Source: Sporolactobacillus sp. THM7-7 (GTDB taxonomy: Bacteria; Bacillota; Bacilli; Bacillales; Sporolactobacillaceae). From it: DNA of 64,000 nucleotides. This document shows positions 47,128 through 56,670 of the stretch, piece after piece; the stretch's first letter is position 1, and the number at the start of each line of letters is the position of its first letter. The stretch lies in contig NZ_SEMB01000001.1 of the NCBI RefSeq assembly GCF_004153225.1, forward strand, positions 43,934 through 107,933. The letters run 5' to 3'. The notes beneath the pieces are model-generated. The model was given only the letters and a program-made list of their open reading frames with translations. It searched no databases and was not told where the DNA came from. Both the position numbers and the translations under genes were made by a program.

Positions 47128-49215
47128 TCAAACCTTGATCATCGACTGACAGTCGAGAATCAGGACGACCCGGCCGTCGCCGAGAATGGTCGCTCCAGAA
47201 AAGCCCTTTACCCGTTTTAAATAATTGCCAAGCGGTTTAATCACAATATCCTGATAACCGATCAGCTGCTCCGCTTCGATACCGAAACACTGATTCCCGT
47301 GTCTTGCGATGACTATGGACCCGGAGCCAGCATCTTCCGAATGAACCGGTTCGCTGGTCTTTCCCGGTATCTTTAAAAAATCACGCAGATCGACAAGCGG
47401 AACGACTTTATCCCGATAGGTGATCACATTTTGCCGATGCACGGACCGGACCTGCACTTGGCGTCTGAGCGCTGTCTCTTCAATCGATGTAATCGGAATC
47501 GCGTACACTTCGTCTCCACTTTGAATCAGCATGGCAGTGATGATGGATAGCGTCAGAGGAAGTTTAATGGTAAATTTAGTCCCCTGACCCGGGCTGGAGT
47601 CGACCGTTACCGTACCGGAAAGGGCGTTGATTTTGCTCTCGACGACATCAAGGCCGACGCCGCGACCGGAAATATCGGAAATTTTATCAGCGGTACTGAA
47701 GCCGGAGGCGAATAACAGATGATAAACCTCTTTATCGGAGAGCCCGCCGGCTCCTTCGGCGGAAACAATCCCTTTATCCACCGCTTTGGCGAGTACCTTT
47801 TCCCGATTGATCCCAGCCCCGTCGTCTTCAATCTCTATGAATACGTGGTTACCACTGTGGTAAGCACGCATATTAAGCGTCCCCGTCGGGTTTTTCCCAA
47901 GTTTCCTGCGGACATCGGGCTGCTCGATCCCATGGTCCATCGAGTTTCGGATCATGTGCATGAGCGGATCTCCAATTTCGTCAAGAACGGTACGGTCCAG
48001 CTCCGTTTCGGCGCCGCTAATAACCAAATTCACTTTTTTGCCCAGTTCTTTCGAAAGCTGGCGTACCATTCTCGGAAAACGGTTAAAAACCTGCTCCACC
48101 GTCTCCATACGCAAGTTCAGAACGGTTTCCTGAAGCTGGCCGGATATTCGGCTCATCGCATCCACCGCTTCCTTTAACGCAAAATCATCAGACGATGATG
48201 CGATTCTCTCTAAACGGGAGCGGTCAATGATCATCTCTTCGAAAAGATTCATGAGCCGGTCGAGGCGGTCCAGGCTGACGCGAATCGTTTTGGCGGCGGC
48301 GACCCGGCGTTTCGGCTTTTTGGGTTTCTGAACCTGGTCTCCCCGTTCGCCGCCTTTAGAGAAGCTGCCTGCTTGTTTTTCCCGGGCCGTCTCTTTATCT
48401 CCTTTTTTCCTCTCATCCAATTCCGACGCAGCCGCCTGTACTTCGACGTCTTCCAGTTCCGAGACGTGTAAAACAGACGACCGAACATCCGATGCGCCTT
48501 TTTCCGTGGCAATAACAAAAATAATCTGTCTGTCAAAAGCTTCCTGTTCGATTTCCTGCGTGGACGGGATCGATTTGATAATTGTGCCCAGCTCCTCCAG
48601 TGCGTTCGAGACCATCAATGCCCGTACCGCTTTCATCATGCAATCCTGTCGAAGCGTGACCGATACGTCAAAAACATTCAGCTTCTGTTCCAGCGCCTGG
48701 CCGATCACCGCCTGTTCGTAATCGGTCAAACGGACACGGGCGGCGGTCTTCTCCAGATGCGAAAGAGAGGCGCCGGCCTGGTCTTGTTCGCGACGGGAAA
48801 CGGCCGGTTTTGAAGATTTCTTTCCGCCGCCGTCCGAACCTCCGGCGATTCTTTGCAGCTTGGCTGCCGTTTCCGAAACATCGACGCTATCGTCTTCCCC
48901 CTGTTCGATCCGATCAATCATCGCCTCCAAAAGATCGAGCGTCTCGAATACGGTATCAATGATGGCCGATGATACTTGTATCTGCCGATGGCGCAGCGCA
49001 TCAAAGACGTTTTCCATTTTGTGCGTCAGCTCCATCATGTTTCCAAAACCCATTTGGCCGGAGCTGCCTTTCAGCGTATGAGCAGAACGAAAAATACTGT
49101 TCATCAGCTCGGAGTCTTCCGCGCGATCCTCCAGTTCCATCAACTTATCGTTCAGGTTCTGCAAATGTTCTCTGGCTTCGTCGATAAAAACGCCGAGATA
49201 CTGGCTCATGTCCAT
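47128..49215 (-). CDS. cheA: Chemotaxis histidine kinase CheA
   Basis: This 695-residue CheA is the receptor-coupled kinase that phosphorylates CheY. The P1 Hpt domain has H46 in SAHTLKGSSGQMGF. A P2-like region and charged linker follow, then P3 dimerisation (about residues 310-375), the P4 ATPase (MDHGIE, EDDGAGINREKV, DISGRGVGLDVV) and a C-terminal CheW-like P5. The usual second client, CheB, lacks a receiver domain here, so CheA may signal only through CheY and any CheV. It follows cheB by 2 nt. Confidence 0.97.
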   Translation of the reverse strand: MDMSQYLGVFIDEAREHLQNLNDKLMELEDRAEDSELMNSIFRSAHTLKGSSGQMGFGNMMELTHKMENVFDALRHRQIQVSSAIIDTVFETLDLLEAMIDRIEQGEDDSVDVSETAAKLQRIAGGSDGGGKKSSKPAVSRREQDQAGASLSHLEKTAARVRLTDYEQAVIGQALEQKLNVFDVSVTLRQDCMMKAVRALMVSNALEELGTIIKSIPSTQEIEQEAFDRQIIFVIATEKGASDVRSSVLHVSELEDVEVQAAASELDERKKGDKETAREKQAGSFSKGGERGDQVQKPKKPKRRVAAAKTIRVSLDRLDRLMNLFEEMIIDRSRLERIASSSDDFALKEAVDAMSRISGQLQETVLNLRMETVEQVFNRFPRMVRQLSKELGKKVNLVISGAETELDRTVLDEIGDPLMHMIRNSMDHGIEQPDVRRKLGKNPTGTLNMRAYHSGNHVFIEIEDDGAGINREKVLAKAVDKGIVSAEGAGGLSDKEVYHLLFASGFSTADKISDISGRGVGLDVVESKINALSGTVTVDSSPGQGTKFTIKLPLTLSIITAMLIQSGDEVYAIPITSIEETALRRQVQVRSVHRQNVITYRDKVVPLVDLRDFLKIPGKTSEPVHSEDAGSGSIVIARHGNQCFGIEAEQLIGYQDIVIKPLGNYLKRVKGFSGATILGDGRVVLILDCQSMIKV

Positions 49216-49217
49216 CT

Positions 49218-49814
49218 CTAATCAGCTCCCTTTCTGGCAAATTGTTGGCAAATGGCCGAAGCGACATGTGGAAGCGCGCACACCTCATCTACTTTCCCAG
49301 TTTCAATCGCCGCTTTTGGCATGCCGAAGACGACGCTCGTCTCCTCAGATTCGGCAATCACATAGGTCTCGCCATTCTTCTTTTTCAGCTTGGCGGCCCC
49401 CTCTGCTCCATCTCTCCCCATCCCTGTCAGAATCACTGCAACGATAGCGCGCGGCCCGATCGCAGCCAACGAACGAAGCGTCACGTCGGCGGAAGGTCTG
49501 ACCCCGTGAACGGGCGGCGAGTCGGACAGCCTCGTCACTAGCTTTTCTCCTGCTGTCTGAATCAGTAGATGGAAACCGCCCGGGGCGATGTACACATGTC
49601 CGGGGATCAGCACCTCTCTATCTTCCGCTTCGGTAACGCGAAGATCGGAGAGCTGGTTTAACCGTTCCGCAAGCGAGCGGGTGAACTTAGGCGGCATATG
49701 CTGAACGACGATGACCGGCGCGGCCAATTTTTCCCCAAGACGTGGAATGACGGACGAGAGCGCTTTGGGTCCCCCCGTCGACGCCCCGATAAAAACGAGA
49801 GGCATCCGTTTCAT
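49218..49814 (-). CDS. cheB: CheB methylesterase lacking the receiver domain
   Basis: Only the catalytic CheB domain is encoded: 198 residues against about 350 for a full protein. The triad is complete: S12 in GASTGG, H39 in VQHMPP and D135 in TGMGRDG. The N-terminal response-regulator receiver and linker are absent, and there is no room for them because the flhG stop codon lies directly upstream. Receptor demethylation would then not be switched by CheA phosphorylation. The enzyme also resembles CheB in glutamine-deamidase motifs. Loss of the receiver is read directly from the sequence; its consequence is inference. Confidence 0.9.
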   Translation of the reverse strand: MKRMPLVFIGASTGGPKALSSVIPRLGEKLAAPVIVVQHMPPKFTRSLAERLNQLSDLRVTEAEDREVLIPGHVYIAPGGFHLLIQTAGEKLVTRLSDSPPVHGVRPSADVTLRSLAAIGPRAIVAVILTGMGRDGAEGAAKLKKKNGETYVIAESEETSVVFGMPKAAIETGKVDEVCALPHVASAICQQFARKGAD

Positions 49815-49815
49815 C

Positions 49816-50700
49816 TTAGCCGCCCCCCGCTTTTTTCAAATAGTGGAACGCCTTGCTGAGAAAAGAAGAAAAAGTCTGAGCGTTCGACTCGGCGTGGTTC
49901 AGCGCGAGAAAGGAACGCGCCAGAAGTTTCATCTCCGTGCTGTATCTGGCGCGAGGATAAAGGATAATACCGGGAACCTGCGCTTTGACCGAACGGATAA
50001 CGGCTTTATCATGATGCAGCGAGCGAAGCCATTGGATATTCGTGCCGATAAAACGTTCGGCCGTTCGGGACAGCCTCCGCCATGCTTCTTCGCCTTCTGC
50101 GGCGGAGAACACCTGGTTGACGACACAGGAGACGGGAAGGTCGGGATTTTTCGAACAAATCATCTTCAATACGGAATAGCCGTCCGTCAGTGCCGGTGCC
50201 TCCGGTGTCGTGATGAGAATGATCTGATTGACCGCCAGAATAAAAAGAAGCGAATCGTCCGAAACACCGGCGCCGAAGTCAAAAAGAATGTAATCATACT
50301 TGTTTTTTAGCTCATTCATTCGCGAAAGAAAAACGTGAAGATCTTTCTCACCGACTCGGAATGTATGTAAAAAAGCGTTTCCCCCCGAAATAAATCCGAT
50401 TTGTCCGGGTCCTTCGGCCACCACCTCGGAAAGTGGGACTTTCCCAGTCATCCAGTCGACGATATGGTACTTCACCGGACTGTTCATCAGCTGCTCAATA
50501 TTTCCCATGCCGATATCCAGATCGATGATGAGCACTTTCTTTTTCAGCTGGCTCAGGGCGATGGAAAAATTGACGCAAAACACGGATTTGCCGACCCCTC
50601 CTTTGCCGCTGACAACCCCGATGACTTTCGCCTCGGGCGCCACAATATCGTGACTTTGAGACATGCGCCGCCTGAGCCCTTCCGCCTGATCATTCTTCAT
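49816..50700 (-). CDS. flhG: Flagellar number regulator FlhG (MinD-like ATPase)
   Basis: This 294-residue MinD/ParA-type ATPase controls flagellar placement. The N-terminus has the FlhF-activating motif DQAEGLRRRM. The deviant Walker A is SGKGGVGKS, followed by LIIDLDIGMGNIEQL and DFGAGVS. ATG at 50700 is within the flhF 3' end (11-nt overlap) and gives the B. subtilis-like N-terminus. It lies between flhF and cheB. Confidence 0.95.
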   Translation of the reverse strand: MKNDQAEGLRRRMSQSHDIVAPEAKVIGVVSGKGGVGKSVFCVNFSIALSQLKKKVLIIDLDIGMGNIEQLMNSPVKYHIVDWMTGKVPLSEVVAEGPGQIGFISGGNAFLHTFRVGEKDLHVFLSRMNELKNKYDYILFDFGAGVSDDSLLFILAVNQIILITTPEAPALTDGYSVLKMICSKNPDLPVSCVVNQVFSAAEGEEAWRRLSRTAERFIGTNIQWLRSLHHDKAVIRSVKAQVPGIILYPRARYSTEMKLLARSFLALNHAESNAQTFSSFLSKAFHYLKKAGGG

Positions 50701-51781
50701 ACAAATCACCAAGCAGATGGCGAACCAGTTCGTGGCAATCGGCTGCGCGCAGATCGTCCGGAACATTTTGTCCGTTCGCGACATAGGTCATCGTGAGTTC
50801 CGGATGGCGGATTAGCGCGCTCACGATCGGACCGTATGTCCGGGTTTCATCCATTTTAGAAACAATCAGCTTGTTCACGTTCAACCGGCCGAATCGACCG
50901 ATCATCGTATCGATATCGTCGAATTTTGCCGTCGCGGAAACAACGAGATAAAGCCCGAGCTTTGGAGCGGAACGGACGAGACCTCCAATGTCATCGATAT
51001 ATTTCTCATCATGAAAATTTCTTCCCGCCGTATCGATAAAGACGTAATCGTACGACGAGAATTTTTCGACTGCATGGTGAAAATCATCCTCGTCGTAAGC
51101 GACTTGAACGGGCGCATCAAGAATTCCGGCATACGTTTTCAGCTGTTCGATCGCCGCGATACGAAACGTATCGGCCGTCACAAAAGCGATCTTCTTTCCT
51201 TCCTCCAGGAAAGCCCGCCCGGCCAACTTGGCAATGGTCGTGGTTTTTCCAACACCCGTTGATCCGACAAGCATCACAAATCGCTCCGGTAAAGGCGAAT
51301 GCTGAAAGCGGAGCGGATCGAGCATACGGGTCAGCTGCGCCTTTAAAAGATGCGCAAGCTCTTTTTCCGTCAGTTTCTCGTCTCGCTGATACCATTTTTT
51401 GACTAAGGCTTTCATCAGCGTATAAATGTGATCGTCGACCAGTCCCTGCTTCGTCAGCTGATCCCGGATTTTATCCATGCATGCCGGACCGGTGAAAAGT
51501 CGATCTGCTTCCCACGGGTAAGACGGCGTTCTTTGATAAGCAAATGGAGAAAACGCCTCTTTATCCTTTTCTTCGGGATGATTGACCGATTTTTTCAGCG
51601 GCAGGCTCGGTTCCGGGTCGCTTGCGGCAAGCACTTCCACATTCTCCTTTCTGAAGAGATTGAAGAAGCGTCCCCGTGTTACCTTTTTGGTGTGAAAGAT
51701 CACCGCATCGGACCCGAGTTCTTCTTTTACCTTTTCGATGGCTTGGGCCATCGTCGGTGCAATAATTTTTTTCATTTTCAT
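50690..51781 (-). CDS. flhF: SRP-type flagellar GTPase FlhF
   Basis: This 363-residue FlhF positions the flagellar basal body. A basic B domain (MKMKKIIAPTMAQAIEKVKEELG) and linker precede the N and G domains, with P-loop GSTGVGKTTTIAKLA, DTAGRNFHD and KMDETRTYG. It overlaps the flhA stop codon by 4 nt and flhG by 11 nt, so the three genes are tightly coupled. Confidence 0.96.
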   Translation of the reverse strand: MKMKKIIAPTMAQAIEKVKEELGSDAVIFHTKKVTRGRFFNLFRKENVEVLAASDPEPSLPLKKSVNHPEEKDKEAFSPFAYQRTPSYPWEADRLFTGPACMDKIRDQLTKQGLVDDHIYTLMKALVKKWYQRDEKLTEKELAHLLKAQLTRMLDPLRFQHSPLPERFVMLVGSTGVGKTTTIAKLAGRAFLEEGKKIAFVTADTFRIAAIEQLKTYAGILDAPVQVAYDEDDFHHAVEKFSSYDYVFIDTAGRNFHDEKYIDDIGGLVRSAPKLGLYLVVSATAKFDDIDTMIGRFGRLNVNKLIVSKMDETRTYGPIVSALIRHPELTMTYVANGQNVPDDLRAADCHELVRHLLGDLYEE

Positions 51782-53811
51782 GCCGCGCTCAGCACTCCAA
51801 TACTTTGAACTTCCACATGGGTCTCCAGTTCGTTATACGACAGGACCGAAATGTTCGGAAAATAGCGCTCAATCAGCTGATGAACGTACATACGGACGGC
51901 CGGCGAGCAGAGAATGACCGGATCGCTGTCCATATCCGTCCATTTCTCAGCAAACGACGAGACGTTCTTCAAGACCCGGCTTGTCGTTTCACCATCCATG
52001 GCGAGAAAATTGCCGTGTTCCGTTTTTTGAACCGAATCAGATATTTTTCTTTCGAGATCCGGGCTGAGTGTCAGCACTTTCAATGACTGACGGCCGTCCG
52101 TGAATTGCTCAGTAATCTGTCTGGACAGAGACTGACGGACGTACTCGGTGAGAAGGCCCGCATCCGTCGTCATCCGACCATAGTCGGCAAGAGTTTCGAA
52201 AATGATTGGCAGATTCCGGACGGATAGTTTTTCTTTTAACAGGTTGACGAGTACTTTCTGAACATCGCCGATGCTGAGCGGATCGGGCGTCACCGCTTCG
52301 ACGAGCGCCGGATAGCGTTCTTTCAGATGGTCGATCAGCTGCTTGCATTCCTGCCGCCCGATCAGTTCGAAAGCATGGCGTTTCAGCACTTCCGTCAGGT
52401 GCGTGGATATGATTGACGGCGGATCGACGACCGTATATCCCGCCATTTCCGCCCGTTCCTTCGTCCCTTCATCGATCCAGAGTGCCTTCATGCCGAAAGC
52501 CGGTTCCGTCGTCTCGATGCCCTTGATCGACTCATCTTCAGTCCCCGGACTCATGGCCAGATAATGGTCGGGCATCAGTTCGCCCTTCGCCACTTCACTG
52601 CCGTTGATCTTAATTCGGTAACCGGACGGCTCAAGCTGTATGTTATCCCGGATACGGACAACCGGAAGAACAATGCCGAGTTCCAGTGCGAGCTGACGGC
52701 GGATCATGACGATTCGGTCCAGCAAATCGCCGCCCTGGCTGCTGTCGGCGAGCGGCACAAGCGCATAACCGAATTCAAATTCGACCGGGTCGGTATCGAG
52801 GAGACTCAGCACATTTTCCGGACTTTTGAACGCTTCCTCCGCTTTTTTGTCCTGATCCTCGGTTACCGCCGCGTCGTTTTTCCGCGTACTGCGCCGAATC
52901 GCGATCCCGCCGATAATGAGCATGAGCGCAATCGGCAGCGTCGCCATGAAGCCAATTGGGGTCAGACCGAGAATGAAAATAACGGCGCCGGCGACGATCA
53001 TCATGACCGGAAAAGCGAGCAGCTGATCCGACACCTCGCTGCCCATATTGGTTTCCGAAGAAGACCGTGTGACGACGATGCCCGTTGCCGTCGAAAGAAG
53101 CAGCGCCGGGATCTGGCTGACGATACCGTCGCCGACCGAAAGCAGGCTGAATTGAGTCGCCGCTTCGGGGAGGGACATTCCTTGCTGCAGCACGCCGATA
53201 ATCATGCCGACAATTAAGTTAATCGCGACGATAATCATGCTGGCGATCGCATCGCCCTTGACGAATTTGCTGGCGCCGTCCATCGCGCCGTAGAAGTCCG
53301 CCTCGCGCGTGATTTTTTCACGACGCTTTTTCGCTTCCCGCTCGTTAATCAGGCCGGCATTCAGATCGGCATCGATACTCATTTGCTTCCCGGGCATCGC
53401 ATCCAGAGTGAATCGGGCGGCGACCTCGGCGACCCGCTCGGCGCCCTTTGTGATGACGATGAACTGGACGATAATCAGGATCAGAAAAACCACCAGTCCG
53501 ACAATGACATTGCCGCTCACAACAAACTGTCCGAAGGCTTCGATGACCCTTCCCGCATCTCCTTCGGTCAGGATCAGCCGCGTCGTCGAGACGTTCAGAC
53601 CGATTCGAAATAGCGTCATAATCAGCAGCAATGAAGGGAAAACGGAAAAATCCAATGGTTCGTTAACATTCAGCGACACAAGGAGGATCACCAGGGCAAG
53701 TGAAATATTCAGGATGATCAGAAAACTGAGTAGCGATGCCGGAAGCGGAATGATCAGCATCATAACGATTAAAATGACGCCAAGAATGACAATAAAATCT
53801 CTGTATTTCAT
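51778..53811 (-). CDS. flhA: Flagellar export gate protein FlhA
   Basis: This 677-residue main export-gate component of the flagellar type III secretion system has eight membrane spans in the first half, with the conserved cytoplasmic FHIPEP-like stretch (TRFTLDAMPGKQMSIDADLNAG) and a soluble C-terminal docking domain for chaperone-substrate complexes. ATG at 53811 has AGGTGAGG upstream and gives exactly the B. subtilis length; the 74-codon upstream extension inside flhB is rejected. Confidence 0.97.
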   Translation of the reverse strand: MKYRDFIVILGVILIVMMLIIPLPASLLSFLIILNISLALVILLVSLNVNEPLDFSVFPSLLLIMTLFRIGLNVSTTRLILTEGDAGRVIEAFGQFVVSGNVIVGLVVFLILIIVQFIVITKGAERVAEVAARFTLDAMPGKQMSIDADLNAGLINEREAKKRREKITREADFYGAMDGASKFVKGDAIASMIIVAINLIVGMIIGVLQQGMSLPEAATQFSLLSVGDGIVSQIPALLLSTATGIVVTRSSSETNMGSEVSDQLLAFPVMMIVAGAVIFILGLTPIGFMATLPIALMLIIGGIAIRRSTRKNDAAVTEDQDKKAEEAFKSPENVLSLLDTDPVEFEFGYALVPLADSSQGGDLLDRIVMIRRQLALELGIVLPVVRIRDNIQLEPSGYRIKINGSEVAKGELMPDHYLAMSPGTEDESIKGIETTEPAFGMKALWIDEGTKERAEMAGYTVVDPPSIISTHLTEVLKRHAFELIGRQECKQLIDHLKERYPALVEAVTPDPLSIGDVQKVLVNLLKEKLSVRNLPIIFETLADYGRMTTDAGLLTEYVRQSLSRQITEQFTDGRQSLKVLTLSPDLERKISDSVQKTEHGNFLAMDGETTSRVLKNVSSFAEKWTDMDSDPVILCSPAVRMYVHQLIERYFPNISVLSYNELETHVEVQSIGVLSAA

Positions 53812-53830
53812 CTTGTTCCTCACCTGATAA

Positions 53831-54919
53831 TCAAACCTTTCCTTTGATACGATAGACATAGGCGAGAATCTCGGCAACCGCTTTGAAAAAATCTTCTGGT
53901 ATGCTATCGCCGACATCGAGCCGGCGATAAAGCGCCCTGGCCAGAGGCTTCCGCTCCACGATGACAATGTCATTTTTTCGGGCCGCTTCTTTGATGCGCA
54001 GCGCCAGAAAATCTGCGCCTTTGGCAATGACAACCGGCGCCGTCATCGTTTCCGCCTTATATTGCAGCGCAACAGCAAAATGAGTCGGGTTGGTAATGAC
54101 AACATCCGCCTTTGGTACCTCCTGCATCATGCGGCGCATCGCCATCTGTTTTTGCCTCTCCCGGATTCTCGACTTAATCTGCGGATCGCCTTCAATATTT
54201 TTAAACTCATCCTTAATCTCCTGCCGGGACATTCTCATTTTTTTTTCATAATCATACTTTTGATACAAATAGTCGAGCAGTGCGAGAACGATGAGCGCCA
54301 GAGAGGCAGCCATACCCATATCGAGTACGATCTTTCCCATCGTCCGGGCGCTGTCGGCAACCGGTTTCGCCGCGGATTCCAGAACGGGCACGCGGTTCAG
54401 CCAGATCACCGCAAATGTCACGATGCCGATGATCGCGATTTTTAATATCGACTTAAGCAGCTCGACAACCGCCCTCAAGGAATACATCCTGCGAATCCCC
54501 CGTATGGGATCGATGCGGTCAAATTTAAAGGCAAGCCATTCAGGGTGAAAGAGAAATCCGACCTGAATCACCTGGCCGATGATCCCGGAAAGAAGCGCGA
54601 CCGCAAGCAAGGGCGCAAGCAGAGCGAAAGTCTGAAAGGTCAGCTCCGAGAACAGATGGTGAACATTATTCTCCGTAACGTTCATGTTGAGCTGATTATA
54701 GAAAAAACCATTCATCATACCCGTTAATTTTTCTCCAACGCTTCCGCCGGCAACGCGCAGGTAAAGAAACACGGCAAACAGAGCAAGCGCTGTGCTTAAA
54801 TCGATACTTTTAAAAATCTGTCCTTTTTTCCGACTTTCCTGTCGTTTGTGGGGCGTCGCCTTCTCTGTTTTCTCTCCGGCAAAATATTGCAGGTCAATCG
54901 TATAGCGTATCGATGCCAT
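53831..54919 (-). CDS. flhB: Flagellar export switch protein FlhB
   Basis: This 362-residue inner-membrane export component switches the secretion apparatus from hook to filament substrates when FliK signals that the hook is long enough. It has four membrane spans and a C-terminal cytoplasmic domain with the self-cleavage motif NPTH (in VVITNPTHFAVAL). The N-terminal GEKTEKATPHKRQESR is typical. GGGAG precedes the ATG. This is the partner of the duplicated FliK in this window. Confidence 0.97.
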   Translation of the reverse strand: MASIRYTIDLQYFAGEKTEKATPHKRQESRKKGQIFKSIDLSTALALFAVFLYLRVAGGSVGEKLTGMMNGFFYNQLNMNVTENNVHHLFSELTFQTFALLAPLLAVALLSGIIGQVIQVGFLFHPEWLAFKFDRIDPIRGIRRMYSLRAVVELLKSILKIAIIGIVTFAVIWLNRVPVLESAAKPVADSARTMGKIVLDMGMAASLALIVLALLDYLYQKYDYEKKMRMSRQEIKDEFKNIEGDPQIKSRIRERQKQMAMRRMMQEVPKADVVITNPTHFAVALQYKAETMTAPVVIAKGADFLALRIKEAARKNDIVIVERKPLARALYRRLDVGDSIPEDFFKAVAEILAYVYRIKGKV

Positions 54920-54924
54920 AAGAA

Positions 54925-55698
54925 CTAACTCCCGAGCAGCTGCATGTAATGACCGAGAATCTCGGTCATCGACTCAAAAATAACGCGAAACAGGCTGATA
55001 AACATCGGAAAAGCGATCAGCATAATTAAAAATCCGACAATGATTTTCAGCGGCAGACCGACGACAAAGACATTTACCTGAGGCACAGTGCGGGCGACAA
55101 GACCGATGGCCAGATCGACAAGAAACAGGCAGCCGACAATCGGCATGGAAAGCTGCAGAGCAATCAGGAACATCTGGGCTGTCACCCGGGCGGCGTATTC
55201 CGCCGCGCTCCCGCCCGAAAAAGGCACAGTTAATGCGTCGAGCGGAATCAGGCGGAAACTGTCAAGCAGACCGCTGAGCAGCATGTGATGGGCATTGACG
55301 CCTAAAAAGAAAAGCAGCTGCATGATGTAAAGCAATTGTCCAGTCAGCGGGGTCGTTATGCCATTTTCCGGGCTGATTGTGTTGGCAATGGCAAACCCCA
55401 TCTGCAAGTCGATAAACGAACCCGCTAGCTGCACTGCATAAGCGAGAACGCCCGCGATAAAGCCCATGGATAGACCGACAAGCGATTCCTTCATGACGAG
55501 CAGGATGTACGTCGTGTCGAGTGGAACCGTCTGATTCTCAAACAGCGTCAAGTCGACGAGCAGAGAAAGAGCGACTGCAAGCCCGATCTTCACACGACCG
55601 GGGATCGTCCGGTAAGAAAAAATGGGCATGGTCACAAGAAAACCGGCGATTCGGACAAGAACCAGCAGAAATACAGGAAAGCTGTTTAATAGATTCAC
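54925..55698 (-). CDS. fliR: Flagellar export protein FliR
   Basis: This 257-residue membrane protein with about six spans forms the export gate core with FliP and FliQ. It shows the family segments TMPIFSYRTIPGRVKIGLA and GSFIDLQMGFAIAN. It starts at GTG (55698), with AAAGGG upstream. It ends 5 nt before flhB. Confidence 0.95.
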   Translation of the reverse strand: MNLLNSFPVFLLVLVRIAGFLVTMPIFSYRTIPGRVKIGLAVALSLLVDLTLFENQTVPLDTTYILLVMKESLVGLSMGFIAGVLAYAVQLAGSFIDLQMGFAIANTISPENGITTPLTGQLLYIMQLLFFLGVNAHHMLLSGLLDSFRLIPLDALTVPFSGGSAAEYAARVTAQMFLIALQLSMPIVGCLFLVDLAIGLVARTVPQVNVFVVGLPLKIIVGFLIMLIAFPMFISLFRVIFESMTEILGHYMQLLGS

Positions 55699-55710
55699 TT
55701 TTTTCCCTTT

Positions 55711-55980
55711 CTATCCAACAAAGTTTGTCAGATGAGAAAAAATAGTTTCGGTAAAAGTCAACATCTTCGACAGCATCCACGGTCCGAAAAGAATCAGGCC
55801 GAAAAGTGTAGCCACAATCTTCGGAATAAAAGCCAGGGTTTGTTCCTGGATCTGGGTGGCCGCCTGGAAAATGCTGACAACCAGGCCGACGACCAACGAG
55901 ATGATGAGCAAAGGCCCTCCGATCATCAGAATGGCCATGACACTCTGATCGGCCACCGAAAGCACCATTTCCGCACTCAT
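55711..55980 (-). CDS. fliQ: Flagellar export protein FliQ
   Basis: This 89-residue protein with two membrane spans is a small subunit of the FliPQR export gate. It contains the typical GGPLLIISLVVGLVVSIFQA and TQIQEQTLAFIPKI segments. It lies between fliP and fliR with 12-15-nt spacers. Confidence 0.96.
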   Translation of the reverse strand: MSAEMVLSVADQSVMAILMIGGPLLIISLVVGLVVSIFQAATQIQEQTLAFIPKIVATLFGLILFGPWMLSKMLTFTETIFSHLTNFVG

Positions 55981-55995
55981 AAGAAACCAGCCCCT

Positions 55996-56670
55996 CTAAT
56001 AACTATTCAGCAGCGACTCAACAATTAAATACCAGCCATCGACCATAATAAAAAGCAGAATCTTGAACGGAAGCGAAATCATGACGGGAGGCAGCATCAT
56101 CATGCCCATCGCCATCAATATACTGGAGACGACCATATCAATCACGAGAAAGGGAATAAAAATCATAAATCCCATCTGGAAAGCCGTTTTCAGCTCGCTG
56201 ATGATAAATGCCGGCACGAGGGCCATTAATGGGATGTCCTGAACGCGCTCGGGCGTCTTATAGTTTCCATAGTTCAGAAACAGATTCAAGTCTTTCTGCC
56301 GTGTCTCTTTCGCCATGAACGACTTGACCGGCGTCTCCGCCCTTGAAACAGCTTCCCGCTGGCTGATTTGATGTTTCAGGTAAGGCTGAACGGCATGGGT
56401 ATTGATGTCCCCGTAGACCGGCGCCATGATAAAAAACGTCAGGAAGAGCGCCAATCCGATCAATACCTGGTTCGGCGGCATCTGCTGCGTCGACAGCGAT
56501 GTTCTCACGAATGAAAGCACCACAATAATTCTCGTAAACGAAGTCATGAGCAAAATGATCGCCGGAGCAAGCGATAAGACGGTCAGAATCAAAAGCAGTT
56601 GAATCGTCGTCGCCACATCCTGCGGCTGGTTGGTAAAAAAGTCTGACGGGATGCCCGGAATACTATTCAT
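55996..56670 (-). CDS. fliP: Flagellar export protein FliP
   Basis: This 224-residue core gate protein has four membrane spans and strongly conserved segments (MTSFTRIIVVLSFVR, MPPNQVLIGLALFLTFF, GMMMLPPVMISLPFKI). As in B. subtilis it has no long signal peptide. ATG at 56670 is preferred (GGAAGG 9 nt upstream); an ATG at 56679 directly touches the ribosome site. It overlaps the end of fliO/fliZ. Confidence 0.96.
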   Translation of the reverse strand: MNSIPGIPSDFFTNQPQDVATTIQLLLILTVLSLAPAIILLMTSFTRIIVVLSFVRTSLSTQQMPPNQVLIGLALFLTFFIMAPVYGDINTHAVQPYLKHQISQREAVSRAETPVKSFMAKETRQKDLNLFLNYGNYKTPERVQDIPLMALVPAFIISELKTAFQMGFMIFIPFLVIDMVVSSILMAMGMMMLPPVMISLPFKILLFIMVDGWYLIVESLLNSY

